Assembly: GCA_963662155.1 (NCBI GenBank)
Contig: OY759268.1
Location: 58,536,562 to 58,600,561 of the forward strand
Origin: Lamellibrachia columna
Taxonomy: Eukaryota > Annelida > Polychaeta > Sabellida > Siboglinidae
Length of the DNA stretch: 64,000 bases
Direction: 5' to 3'
The translations under genes and the position numbers were made by a program. The stretch's first letter is position 1. Every line of letters starts with the position of its first letter. The notes beneath the pieces are model-generated. The model saw nothing but the letters and a program-made list of their open reading frames with translations, had not been told where the DNA came from and did no database searches. Of the stretch, positions 30,830 through 42,238 are shown in pieces.

Positions 30830-33800
30830 GCCAGTACAGGAAGGCACAGTAAAGAACTACAATACTTGTCTGCCAGTACAGGAAGGCATAGCAAAGAACT
30901 ACAATACTTGTCTGTCAGTACAGGAAGGCATAGTAAAGAACTACAATACTTGTCTGACAGTACAGGAAGGCATAGTAAAGAACTATAATACTTGTCTGCC
31001 AGTACAGGAAGGCATAGTAAAGAACTACAATACTTGTCTGACAGTACAGGAAGGCATAGTAAAGAACTACAATACTTGTCTGCCAGTACAGGAAGGCATA
31101 GTAAAGAACTACAATACTTGTCTGCCAGTACAGGAAGGCATAGTAAAGAACTACAATACTTGTCTGACAGTACAGGAAGGCATAGTAAAGAACTACAATA
31201 CTTGCCTGCCAGTACAGGAAGGCATAGTAAAGAACTACAATACTTGTCTGCCAGTACAGGAAGGCATAGTAAAGAACTACAATACTTGTCTGACAGTACA
31301 GGAAGGCATAGTAAAGAACTACAATACTTGCCTTCCAGTACAGGAAGGCATAGTAAAGAACTACAATACTTGTCTGACAGTACAGGAAGGCATAGTAAAG
31401 AACTACAATACTTGTCTGCCAGTACAGGAAGGCATAGTAAAGAACTACAATACTTGCTGCCAGTAAAGGAAGGCATAGTAAAGAACTACAATACTTGGCT
31501 GCCAGTTCAGGAAGGCATAATAAAGAACAACAATACTTGCTGCCAGTACAGGAAGGCATAGTAAAGAACTACAATACTTGACTGCCAGTACAGGAAGGCA
31601 TAGTAAAGAACTACAATACTTGTCTGCCAGTATAGGAAGGCATAATAAAGAACTACAATACTTGTCTGCCAGTACAGGAAGGCATAGCAAAGAACTACAA
31701 TACTTGTCTGCCAGTACAGGAAGGCATAGTAAAGAACTACAATACTTGTCTGCCAGTACAGGAAGGCATAGTAAAGAACTACAATACTTGTCTGCCAGTA
31801 TAGGAAGGCATAGTAAAGAACTACAATACTTGTCTGCCAGTACAGGAATGCATAGCAAAGAACTACAATACTTGTCTGCCAGTACAGGAAGGCATAGCAA
31901 AGAACTACAATACTTGTCTGCCAGTACAGGAAGGCATAGCAAAGAACTACAATACTTGTCTGACAGTACAGGAAGGCAGAGTAAAGAACTACAATACTTG
32001 CCTGCCAGTACAGGAAGGCATAGTAAAGAACTACAATACTTGTCTGCCAGTACAGGAAGGCATAGTAAAGAACTACAATACTTGTCTGCCAGTATAGGAA
32101 GGCATAGTAAAGAACTACAATACTTGTCTGCCAGTACAGGAAGGCATAGCAAAGAACTACAATACTTGTCTGCCAGTACAGGAAGGCATAGTAAAGAACT
32201 ACAATACTTGTCTGCCAGTACAGGAAGGCATAGTAAAGAACTACAATACTTGTCTGCCAGTATAGGAAGGCATAATAAAGAACTACAATACTTGTCTGCC
32301 AGTATAGGAAGGCATAGTAAAGAACTACAATACTTGTCTGCCAGTACAGGAAGGCATAGTAAAGAACTACAATACTTGTCTGCCAGTATAGGAAGGCATA
32401 GTAAAGAACTACAATACTTGTCTGCCAGTACAGGAAGGCATAGCAAAGAACTACAATACTTGTCTGCCAGTACAGGAAGGCATAGCAAAGAACTACAATA
32501 CTTGTCTGCCAGTACAGGAAGGCATAGCAAAGAACTACAATACTTGCCTGCCAGTACAGGAAGGCATAGTAAAGAACTATAATACTTGTCTGCCAGTACA
32601 GGAAGGCATAGTAAAGAACTACAATACTTGCCTGCCAGTACAGGAAGGCATAGTAAAGAACTATAATACTTGTCTGCCAGTACAGGAAGGCATAGTAAAG
32701 AACTACAATACTTGCTGCCAGTAAAGGAAGGCATAGTAAAGAACTACAATACTTGCCTGCCATTTCAGGAAGGCATAGTAAAGAACTACAATACTTGCTG
32801 CCAGTACAGGAAGGCATAGTAAAGAACTACAATACTTGTCTGCCAGTACAGGAAGGCATAGCAAAGAACTACAATACTTGTCTGTCAGTACAGGAAGGCA
32901 TAGTAAAGAACTACAATACTTGTCTGACAGTACAGGAAGGCATAGTAAAGAACTATAATACTTGTCTGCCAGTACAGGAAGGCATAGTAAAGAACTACAA
33001 TACTTGTCTGACAGTACAGGAAGGCATAGTAAAGAACTACAATACTTGTCTGCCAGTACAGGAAGGCATAGTAAAGAACTACAATACTTGTCTGCCAGTA
33101 CAGGAAGGCATAGTAAAGAACTACAATACTTGTCTGACAGTACAGGAAGGCATAGTAAAGAACTACAATACTTGCCTGCCAGTACAGGAAGGCATAGTAA
33201 AGAACTACAATACTTGTCTGCCAGTACAGGAAGGCATAGTAAAGAACTACAATACTTGTCTGACAGTACAGGAAGGCATAGTAAAGAACTACAATACTTG
33301 CCTTCCAGTACAGGAAGGCATAGTAAAGAACTACAATACTTGTCTGACAGTACAGGAAGGCATAGTAAAGAACTACAATACTTGTCTGCCAGTACAGGAA
33401 GGCATAGTAAAGAACTACAATACTTGCTGCCAGTAAAGGAAGGCATAGTAAAGAACTACAATACTTGGCTGCCAGTTCAGGAAGGCATAATAAAGAACAA
33501 CAATACTTGCTGCCAGTACAGGAAGGCATAGTAAAGAACTACAATACTTGACTGCCAGTACAGGAAGGCATAGTAAAGAACTACAATACTTGTCTGCCAG
33601 TATAGGAAGGCATAATAAAGAACTACAATACTTGTCTGCCAGTACAGGAAGGCATAGCAAAGAACTACAATACTTGTCTGCCAGTACAGGAAGGCATAGT
33701 AAAGAACTACAATACTTGTCTGCCAGTACAGGAAGGCATAGTAAAGAACTACAATACTTGTCTGCCAGTATAGGAAGGCATAGTAAAGAACTACAATACT

Positions 33801-34770
33801 TGTCTGCCAGTACAGGAATGCATAGCAAAGAACTACAATACTTGTCTGCCAGTACAGGAAGGCATAGCAAAGAACTACAATACTTGTCTGCCAGTACAGG
33901 AAGGCATAGCAAAGAACTACAATACTTGTCTGACAGTACAGGAAGGCAGAGTAAAGAACTACAATACTTGCCTGCCAGTACAGGAAGGCATAGTAAAGAA
34001 CTACAATACTTGTCTGCCAGTACAGGAAGGCATAGTAAAGAACTACAATACTTGTCTGCCAGTATAGGAAGGCATAGTAAAGAACTACAATACTTGTCTG
34101 CCAGTACAGGAAGGCATAGCAAAGAACTACAATACTTGTCTGCCAGTACAGGAAGGCATAGTAAAGAACTACAATACTTGTCTGCCAGTACAGGAAGGCA
34201 TAGTAAAGAACTACAATACTTGTCTGCCAGTATAGGAAGGCATAATAAAGAACTACAATACTTGTCTGCCAGTATAGGAAGGCATAGTAAAGAACTACAA
34301 TACTTGTCTGCCAGTACAGGAAGGCATAGTAAAGAACTACAATACTTGTCTGCCAGTATAGGAAGGCATAGTAAAGAACTACAATACTTGTCTGCCAGTA
34401 CAGGAAGGCATAGCAAAGAACTACAATACTTGTCTGCCAGTACAGGAAGGCATAGCAAAGAACTACAATACTTGTCTGCCAGTACAGGAAGGCATAGCAA
34501 AGAACTACAATACTTGCCTGCCAGTACAGGAAGGCATAGTAAAGAACTATAATACTTGTCTGCCAGTACAGGAAGGCATAGTAAAGAACTACAATACTTG
34601 CCTGCCAGTACAGGAAGGCATAGTAAAGAACTATAATACTTGTCTGCCAGTACAGGAAGGCATAGTAAAGAACTACAATACTTGCTGCCAGTAAAGGAAG
34701 GCATAGTAAAGAACTACAATACTTGCCTGCCATTTCAGGAAGGCATAGTAAAGAACTACAATACTTGCTG
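30830..34770. repeat. 1,970-bp tandem duplication, apparently identical copies
   Basis: About 30,830-32,800 is followed directly by about 32,800-34,770 with every variant repeated at +1,970 (47 monomers, four of 41 bp). Shared rare variants include CCATTTCAGG at 32,760 and 34,730, AAGAACAACAATAC at about 31,525 and 33,495, and GGCAGAGT at about 31,976 and 33,946. I found no difference between the copies. This is either the youngest expansion in the array or an assembly duplication; spanning reads would decide. Confidence 0.85.
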
Positions 34771-36129
34771 CCAGTACAGGAAGGCATAGTAAAGAACTAC
34801 AATACTTGTCTGCCAGTACAGGAAGGCATAGTAAAGAACTACAATACTTGTCTGCCAGTATAGGAAGGCATAGTAAAGAACTACAATACTTGTCTGCCAG
34901 TACAGGAAGGCATAGCAAAGAACTACAATACTTGTCTGCCAGTACAGGAAGGCATAGTAAAGAACTACAATACTTGTCTGCCAGTACAGGAAGGCATAGT
35001 AAAGAACTACAATACTTGTCTGCCAGTATAGGAAGGCATAGTAAAGAACTACAATACTTGTCTGACAGTACAGGAAAGCATAGTAAAGAACTACAATACT
35101 TGTCTGCCAGTACAGGAAGGCATAGTAAAGAACTACAATACTTGTCTGACAGTACAGGAAGGCATAGTAAAGAACTACAATACTTGTCTGACAGTACAGG
35201 AAGGCATAGTAAAGAACTACAATACTTGCTGCCAGTAAAGGAAGGCATAGTAAAGAACTACAATACTTGTCTGCCAGTACAGGAAGGCATAGTAAAGAAC
35301 TACAATACTTGTCTGCCAGTACAGGAAGGCATAGTAAAGAACTACAATACTTGCCTGCCAGTACAGGAAGGCATAGTAAAGAACTATAATACTTGTCTGC
35401 CAGTACAGGAAGGCACAGTAAAGAACTACAATACTTGTCTGCCAGTACAGGAAGGCATAGCAAAGAACTACAATACTTGTCTGTCAGTACAGGAAGGTAT
35501 AGTAAAGAACTACAATACTTGTCTGTCAGTACAGTAAGGCATAGTAAAGAACTATAATACTTGTCTGCCAGTACAGGAAGGCATAGTAAAGAACTACAAT
35601 ACTTGTCTGACAGTACAGGAAGGCATAGTAAAGAACTACAATACTTGTCTGCCAGTACAGGAAGGCATAGTAAAGAACTACAATACTTGTCTGCCAGTAG
35701 AGGAAGGCATAGTAAAGAACTACAATACTTGTCTGACAGTACAGGAAGGCATAGTAAAGAACTACAATACTTGCCTGCCAGTACAGGAAGGCATAGTAAA
35801 GAACTACAATACTTGTCTGCCAGTACAGGAAGGCATAGTAAAGAACTACAATACTTGTCTGACAGTACAGGAAGGCATAGTAAAGAACTACAATACTTGC
35901 CTGCCAGTACAGGAAGGCATAGTAAAGAACTATAATACTTGTCTGCCAGTAGAGGAAGGCATAGTAAAGAACTACAATACTTGTCTGACAGTACAGGAAG
36001 GCATAGTAAAGAACTACAATACTTGCTGCCAGTAAAGGAAGGCATAGTAAAGAACTACAATACTTGCCTGCCAGTTCAGGAAGGCATAGTAAAGAACTAC
36101 AATACTTGCTGCCAGTACAGGAAGGCATA

Positions 36130-39100
36130 GTAAAGAACTACAATACTTGTCTGCCAGTACAGGAAGGCATAGTAAAGAACTACAATACTTGTCTGCCAGT
36201 ATAGGAAGGCATAGTAAAGAACTACAATACTTGTCTGCCAGTACAGGAAGGCATAGCAAAGAACTACAATACTTGTCTGCCAGTACAGGAAGGCATAGTA
36301 AAGAACTACAATACTTGTCTGCCAGTACAGGAAGGCATAGTAAAGAACTACAATACTTGTCTGCCAGTATAGGAAGGCATAGTAAAGAACTACAATACTT
36401 GTCTGTCAGTACAGGAAGGCATAGTAAAGAACTACAATACTTGTCTGCCAGTACAGGAAGGCATAGCAAAGAACTACAATACTTGTCTGCCAGTACAGGA
36501 AGGCATAGCAAAGAACTACAATACTTGTCTGCCAGTACAGGAAGGCATAGCAAAGAACTACAATACTTGTCTGACAGTAGAGGAAGGCATAGTAAAGAAC
36601 TACAATACTTGCCTGCCAGTACAGGAAGGCATAGTAAAGAACTACAATACTTGTCTGCCAGTACAGGAAGGCATAGTAAAGAACTACAATACTTGTCTGA
36701 CTGTACAGGAAGGCATAGTAAAGAACTACAATACTTGCCTGCCAGTACAGGAAGGCATAGTAAAGAACTATAATACTTGTCTGCCAGTACAGGAAGGCAT
36801 AGTAAAGAACTACAATACTTGTCTGCCAGTACAGGAAGGCATAGCATAGAACTACAATACTTGTCTGTCAGTACAGGAAGGCATAGTAAAGAACTACAAT
36901 ACTTGTCTGCCAGTACAGTAAGGCATAGTAAAGAACTATAATACTTGTCTGCCAGTACCGGAAGGCATAGTAAAGAACTACAATACTTGTCTGACAGTAC
37001 AGGAAGGCATAGTAAAGAACTACAATACTTGTCTGCCAGTACAGGAAGGCATAGTAAAGAACTACAATACTTGTCTGCCAGTACAGGAAGGCATAGTAAA
37101 GAACTACAATACTTGTCTGACAGTACAGGAAGGCATAGTAAAGAACTACAATACTTGCCTGCCAGTACAGGAAGGCATAGTAAAGAACTACAATACTTGC
37201 CTGCCAGTACAGGAAGGCATAGTAAAGAACTACAATACTTGTCTGACAGTACATGAAGGCATAGTAAAGAACTACAATACTTGCCTGCCAGTACAGGAAG
37301 GCATAGTAAAGAACTATAATACTTGTCTGCCAGTACAGGAAGGCATAGTAAAGAACTACAATACTTGTCTGCCAGTACAGGAAGGCATAGCAAAGAACTA
37401 CAATACTTGTCTGTCAGTACAGGAAGGCATAGTAAAGATCTACAATACTTGTCTGCCAGTATAGGAAGGCATAGTAAATAACTACAATACTTGTCTGCCA
37501 GTACAGGAAGGCATAGCAAAGAACTACAATACTTGTCTGCCAGTACAGGAAGGCATAGTAAAGAACTACAATACTTGTCTGCCAGTACAGGAAGGCATAG
37601 CAAATAACTACAATACTTGTCTGCCAGTACAGGAAGGCATAGCAAAGAACTACAATACTTGTCTGTCAGTACAGGAAGGCATAGCAAAGAACTACAATAC
37701 TTGTCTGCCAGTACAGGAAGGCATAGCAACGAACTACAATACTTGTCTGCCAGTACAGGAAGGCATAGCAACGAACTACAATACTTGTCTGCCAGTACAG
37801 GAAGGCATAGCAAAAAACTACAATACTTGTCTGCCAGTACAGGAAGGCATATTAAAGAACTACAATACTTGTCTGCCAGTACAGGAAGGCATAGCAACGA
37901 ACTACAATACTTGTCTGCCAGTACAGGAAGGCATAGCAAAGAACTACAATACTTGTCTGCCAGTAGAGGAAGGCATAGTAAAGAACTACAATACTTGTCT
38001 GCCAGTACAGGAAGGCATAGCAAAGAACTACAATACTTGTCTGTCAGTACAGGAAGGCATAGTAAAGAACTACAATACTTGTCTGACAGTACAGGAAGGC
38101 ATAGTAAAGAACTACAATACTTGCCTGCCAGTACAGGAAGGCATAGTAAAGAACTACAATACTTGTCTGCCAGTACAGGAAGGCATAGTAAAGAACTAAA
38201 ATACTTGTCTGCCAGTACAGGAAGGCATAGTAAAGAACTACAATACTTGTCTGACAGTACAGGAAGGCATAGTAAAGAACTACAATACTTGCCTGCCAGT
38301 ACAGGAAGGCATAGTAAAGAACTACAATACTTGTCTGCCAGTACAGGAAGGCATAGTAAAGAACTACAATACTTGTCTGACAGTACAGGAAGGCATAGTA
38401 AAGAACTACAATACTTTCCTGCCAGTACAGGAAGGCATATTATAGAACTATAATACTTGTCTGCCAGTACAGGAAGGCATAGTAAAGAACTACAATACTT
38501 GTCTGCCAGTAAAGGAAGGCATAACAAAGAACTACAATACTTGTCTGTCAGTACAGGAAGGCATAGTAAAGAACTACAATACTTGTCTGCCAGTATAGGA
38601 AGGCATAGTAAAGAACTACAATACTTGTCTGCCAGTACAGGAAGGCATAGCAAAGAACTACAATACTTGTCTGCCAGTACAGGAAGGCATAGTAAAGAAC
38701 TACAATACTTGTCTGCCAGTACAGGAAGGCATAGCAAATAACTACAATACTTGTCTGCCAGTACAGGAAGGCATAGCAAAGAACTACAATACTTGTCTGT
38801 CAGTACAGGAAGGCATAGTAAAGAACTACAATACTTGTCTGCCAGTACAGGAAGGCATAGCAAAGAACTACAATACTTGTCTACCAGTACAGAAAGGCAT
38901 AGCAAAGAACTACAATACTTGCCTGCCAGTACAGGAAGGCATAATAAAGAACTACAATACTTGTCTGCCAGTACAGGAAGGCATAGTAAAGAACTACAAT
39001 ATTTGTCTGCCAGTATAGGAAGGCATAGTAAAGAACTACAATACTTGCCTGCCAGTACAGGAAGGCATAGCAAAGAACTACAATACTTGTCTGCCAGTAC

Positions 39101-39414
39101 AGGAAGGCATAGCAACGAACTACAATACTTGTCTGCCAGTACAGGAAGGCATAGCAACGAACTACAATACTTGTCTGCCAGTACAGGAAGGCATAGCAAA
39201 GAACTACAATAGTTGTCTGCCAGTACAGGAAGGCATAGTAAAGAACTACAATACTTGTCTGCCAGTACAGGAAGGCATAGCAACGAACTACAATACTTGT
39301 CTGCCAGTACAGGAAGGCATAGCAAAGAACTACAATACTTGTCTGCCAGTACAGGAAGGCATAGTAAAGAACTACAATACTTGTCTGACAGTACAGGAAG
39401 GCATAGTAAAGAAC
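36130..39414. repeat. Marker-free edge of the 42-bp satellite
   Basis: After the last marker (about 36,030-36,115) no 41-bp monomers appear, so the minus-strand frame runs unbroken from 39,472 to 36,014. This segment carries variants rare or absent elsewhere: AGCAACGAAC (several copies 37.7-39.3 kb), CATATTAAAG, CATAACAAAG, TAAATAACTA and CTACCAG. The higher-order order is weaker here. This fits the common observation that satellite edges escape homogenisation. Confidence 0.75.
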
Positions 39415-39424
39415 AGTCACGAAA

Positions 39425-39568
39425 AAAACGAGGTATGTGGTAAATGTATTCAAATCCACCGAAACGAGGCATGTGGTGATTTTATTCAAATCCACTGAAA
39501 CGAGGCATGTGGTAATTTTATTCAAATCCACCGAAACGAGGCATGTGGTAATTTTATTCAAATCCATC
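39425..39568. repeat. 36-bp minisatellite, 4 copies
   Basis: Units begin at about 39,425, 39,461, 39,497 and 39,533 and share GAAACGAGGCATGTGGT. The array starts 10 bp after the 42-bp satellite ends, following an A-rich run. The 36-bp unit leaves a 12-residue repeat open on the plus strand, which I do not consider coding. Confidence 0.9.
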
Positions 39569-39929
39569 ACTTTCTGTGACACTGCATTCAAGACAACACA
39601 TTCAAATATGAGTAGAACCGTAAGAGTTCACATGGTTCATCAAATCATACTTACGTAGAGTAGTTATTTAATAATACAGATGCAGCACGTGCCATGTATA
39701 CATGCCAATGTCTAAATATGCTATTAAAATAACAGAACTGCATCAGTGATTGATACTCGAAACATGTTAAAACATCATCTTATTGCCACTTATTGCCACT
39801 TATTGCCATTCTCAGTGAATTGATTCAGTTAAATATAATTCAGCGATAATATTAAAAAGGCTGAAGGCAGTGAATGGATTCAGTAGGTGTGCACAGCCAG
39901 TCGTGTTTGGATGCAAAATGCAAACACCA
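39569..39929. other. Spacer without recognisable gene
   Basis: AT-rich sequence with no recognisable coding content. A 10-bp unit (TTATTGCCAC) is repeated three times at about 39,779-39,809. Confidence 0.7.
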
Positions 39930-39946
39930 GCAGGGATTGAACCTGC
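39930..39946 (-). other. tRNA T-arm-like motif (possible SINE relic)
   Basis: On the minus strand these bases form a 5-bp stem GCAGG/CCTGC closing a 7-base loop TTCAATC. This matches the T-arm and B-box pattern of tRNA genes and tRNA-derived SINEs. No A-box or acceptor stem follows the tRNA plan, because the sequence where they should lie belongs to the 47/52-bp minisatellite. It is therefore not a tRNA gene. A truncated SINE into which the minisatellite has grown is one reading; chance is the other. Confidence 0.35.
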
Positions 39947-41595
39947 CACACAACACTGAAACACCACTACCACCAACACCACAACTTGGTGGTTACACAA
40001 CACTGAAACACCACTACCACCAACACCACAACTTGGCAGAGTGGTTACACAACACTGAAACACCATTACCACCAACACCACAACTTGGTGGTTACACAAC
40101 ACTGAAACACCACTACCACCAACACCACAACTTGGCAGAGTGGTTACACAACACTGAAACACCATTACCACCAACACCACAACTTGGTGGTTACACAACA
40201 CTGAAACACCATTACCACCAACACCACAACTTGGTGGTTACACAACACTGAAACACCATTACCACCAACACCACAACTTGGCAGAGTGGTTACACAACAC
40301 TGAAACATCATTACCACCAACACCACAATTTGGTGGTTACACAACACTGAAACACCATTACCACCAACACCACAACTTGGTGGTTACACAACACTGAAAC
40401 ACCATTACCACCAACACCACAACTTGGCGGTTACACAACACTGAAACACCACTACCACCAACACCACAACTTGGTGGTTACACAACATTGAAACACCACT
40501 ACCACCAACACCACAACTTGGCAGAGTGGTTACACAACACTGAAACACCATTACCACCAACACCACAACTTGGTGGTTACACAACACTGAAACACCACTA
40601 CCACCAAAACCACAACTTGGCAGAGTGGTTACACAACACTGAAACACCATTACCACCAACACCACAACTTGGCAGAGTGATTACACAACACTGAAACACC
40701 ATTACCACCAACACCACAACTTGGTGGTTACACAACACTGAAACACCATTACCACCAACACCACAACTTGGTGGTTACACAACATTGAAACACCATTACC
40801 ACAACTTGGCAGAGTGGTTATATAACACTGAAACACCATTACCACCAACACCACAACTTGGTGGTTACACAACACTGAAACACCATTACCACCAACACCA
40901 CAACTTGGTGGTTACACAACACTGAAACACCATTACCACAACTTGGCAAAGTGGTTACACAACACTGAAACACCATTACCACCAACACCACAACTTGGTG
41001 GTTACACAACACTGAAGCTCCATTACCACAACTTGGCAGAGTGGTTACACAACACTGAAACACCATTACCACCAACACCACAACTTGGCAGAGTGGTTAC
41101 ACGACACTGAAACACCATTACCACCAACACCACAACTTGGCAGAGTGGTTACACAACACTGAAACACCATTATCGCCAACACCACAACTTGGCAGAGTGG
41201 TTACACAACACTGAAACACCATTACCACCAACACCACAACTTGGCAGAGTGGTTACGCAACACTGAAACACCATTACCACCAACACCACAACTTGGCAGA
41301 GTGGGTACACAACACTGAAACACCATTACCACCAACACCACAACTTGGTGGTTACACAACACTGAAACACCATTACCACCAACACCACAACTTGGTGGTT
41401 ACACAACACTGAAACACCATTACCACCAACACCACAACTTGGCAGAGTGGTTACACAACACTGGAACACCATTACCACCAACACCACAACTTGGCAGAGT
41501 GGTTACACAACACTGAAACACCATTACCACCAACACCACAACTTGGCAGAGTGGTTACACAACACTGAAACACCATTACCACCAACACCACAACT
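39947..41595. repeat. 47/52-bp minisatellite, about 33 copies
   Basis: The unit contains CAACACTGAAACACCATTAC and CACAACTTGG. It comes in a 47-bp form (TTGGTGGTTAC) and a 52-bp form with five extra bases (TTGGCAGAGTGGTTAC). Short forms lacking 9 bp occur near 40,795, 40,930 and 41,025. Long and short units alternate loosely at first (39.98-40.65 kb), while long units dominate after about 41.05 kb. Open frames on both strands here are repeat by-products. Confidence 0.95.
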
Positions 41596-42109
41596 TATGC
41601 CTGTTTCTTGTCTTTCTGTTGACAACACACCGGCCCAGCCCCCTCCTTATGCCTGGTTCTTGCCTTTTTGAAAATGGGAAATTACAAATTGTGTAGACCT
41701 GTTTTCTAGTAACGCCACCTTTTATCGAGTAGGTTTTGTTGGCAACGACTGAACCCACCATTTATGCAAGCGGCGTCCCCCTACTACTGTACAATGTACA
41801 TACACACATGTATATTTTATTCGCTATTTTGATAGACTTTCAACTTGCATTTTATTAATAAAATGCATGTTTTTATTAATATGATGAATATCTCTCTAAG
41901 GCGACAGTTATAATTTTTTTCGGTTTACGGATCCTCCAACCATATTTTGGGAATTTAAAAAAAAAAAAAAAGCAGTTAATTTTTTTATATCGTGCCAACA
42001 TTCTCACGCGACAATTTTTTTTTTACAAATAATCTATTTAAAAAGTCTAATATCGGAAAAACAAAATGTTCACAAAAAAAATCAAATGGCAGAGCCAGAG
42101 AAGCATTGA
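41596..42109. other. Unique AT-rich spacer
   Basis: It begins with two partial copies of TTATGCCTG(G/T)TTCTTG (41,595 and 41,647), then AT-rich DNA with homopolymer runs of A and T around 41,955-42,020. No gene was recognised. Confidence 0.6.
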
Positions 42110-42238
42110 GACACCGAAAATATATTCACAACGCTGGGGAACGCCTTTCACGGTAGTGTTGAACCGCATTACTACGCAGACGACTCATTATTCCTGACTG
42201 TTTATACAAATGATCAGTCTCATGCAAAATTTATGTGA
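42110..42238 (+). pseudogene. LINE reverse transcriptase palm fragment with YADD box
   Basis: An open stretch of about 42 codons ends at a TGA (42,236-42,238). It reads through IFTTLGN (about 42,122-42,142) to HYYADDSLFLT, with YADD at 42,173-42,184. In CR1/L2-type non-LTR retrotransposons the catalytic YADD follows a conserved T-P-L-G element by about ten residues and a histidine. Here LG, H, YADD and the following S-L-F-L-T-x(4)-D-Q occur in the right order, one residue short at two places. A stop lies just upstream (42,107-42,109) and no fingers or thumb are visible. It is a dead fragment of a retrotransposon polymerase. The assignment rests on the motif and spacing only. Confidence 0.5.

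Larger units (their letters stand above)
1..39414. repeat. 42-bp satellite array, about 940 monomers, open at left edge
   Basis: A 42-bp monomer repeats head to tail without interruption from base 1 to 39,414, where the last unit breaks off into unrelated sequence. The consensus is about 40% G+C and has no CpG. Recurrent variant sites include C/T in the AG(T/C)AAAG part, C/T in TA(C/T)AGG, C/A/T in CTG(C/A/T)CAG, and CTAC versus CTAT. A minority of monomers are 41 bp long, missing one base before CTGCCAG. Because 42 is a multiple of 3 and only one frame per strand holds a fixed stop, four of six frames stay open for hundreds of codons, including 1,619 codons on the minus strand at 6,273-11,132. 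I regard these as by-products: the recurrent variants change amino acids in every frame, and no start context, signal peptide or unique domain is present. The function is unknown; satellite or heterochromatin DNA is the default reading. Confidence 0.98.

Noticed and set aside
1..39414. Repeat-protein genes (dozens of frames of 80-1,619 codons on both strands)
   Set aside because: The frames follow from a 42-bp unit lacking stops. They overlap on both strands, start and end only at marker units or chance stops, and lack any non-repeat domain.
1..39414. CRISPR array
   Set aside because: The units are contiguous tandem copies without unique spacers, and the context is eukaryotic.
39930..39946. 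Functional tRNA gene
   Set aside because: Only the T-arm is present; no A-box, anticodon arm or acceptor stem in the correct orientation.
39874..41081. His/Thr/Pro-rich or Val-rich proteins
   Set aside because: Shadow frames of the 47/52-bp array, broken by length changes between units.
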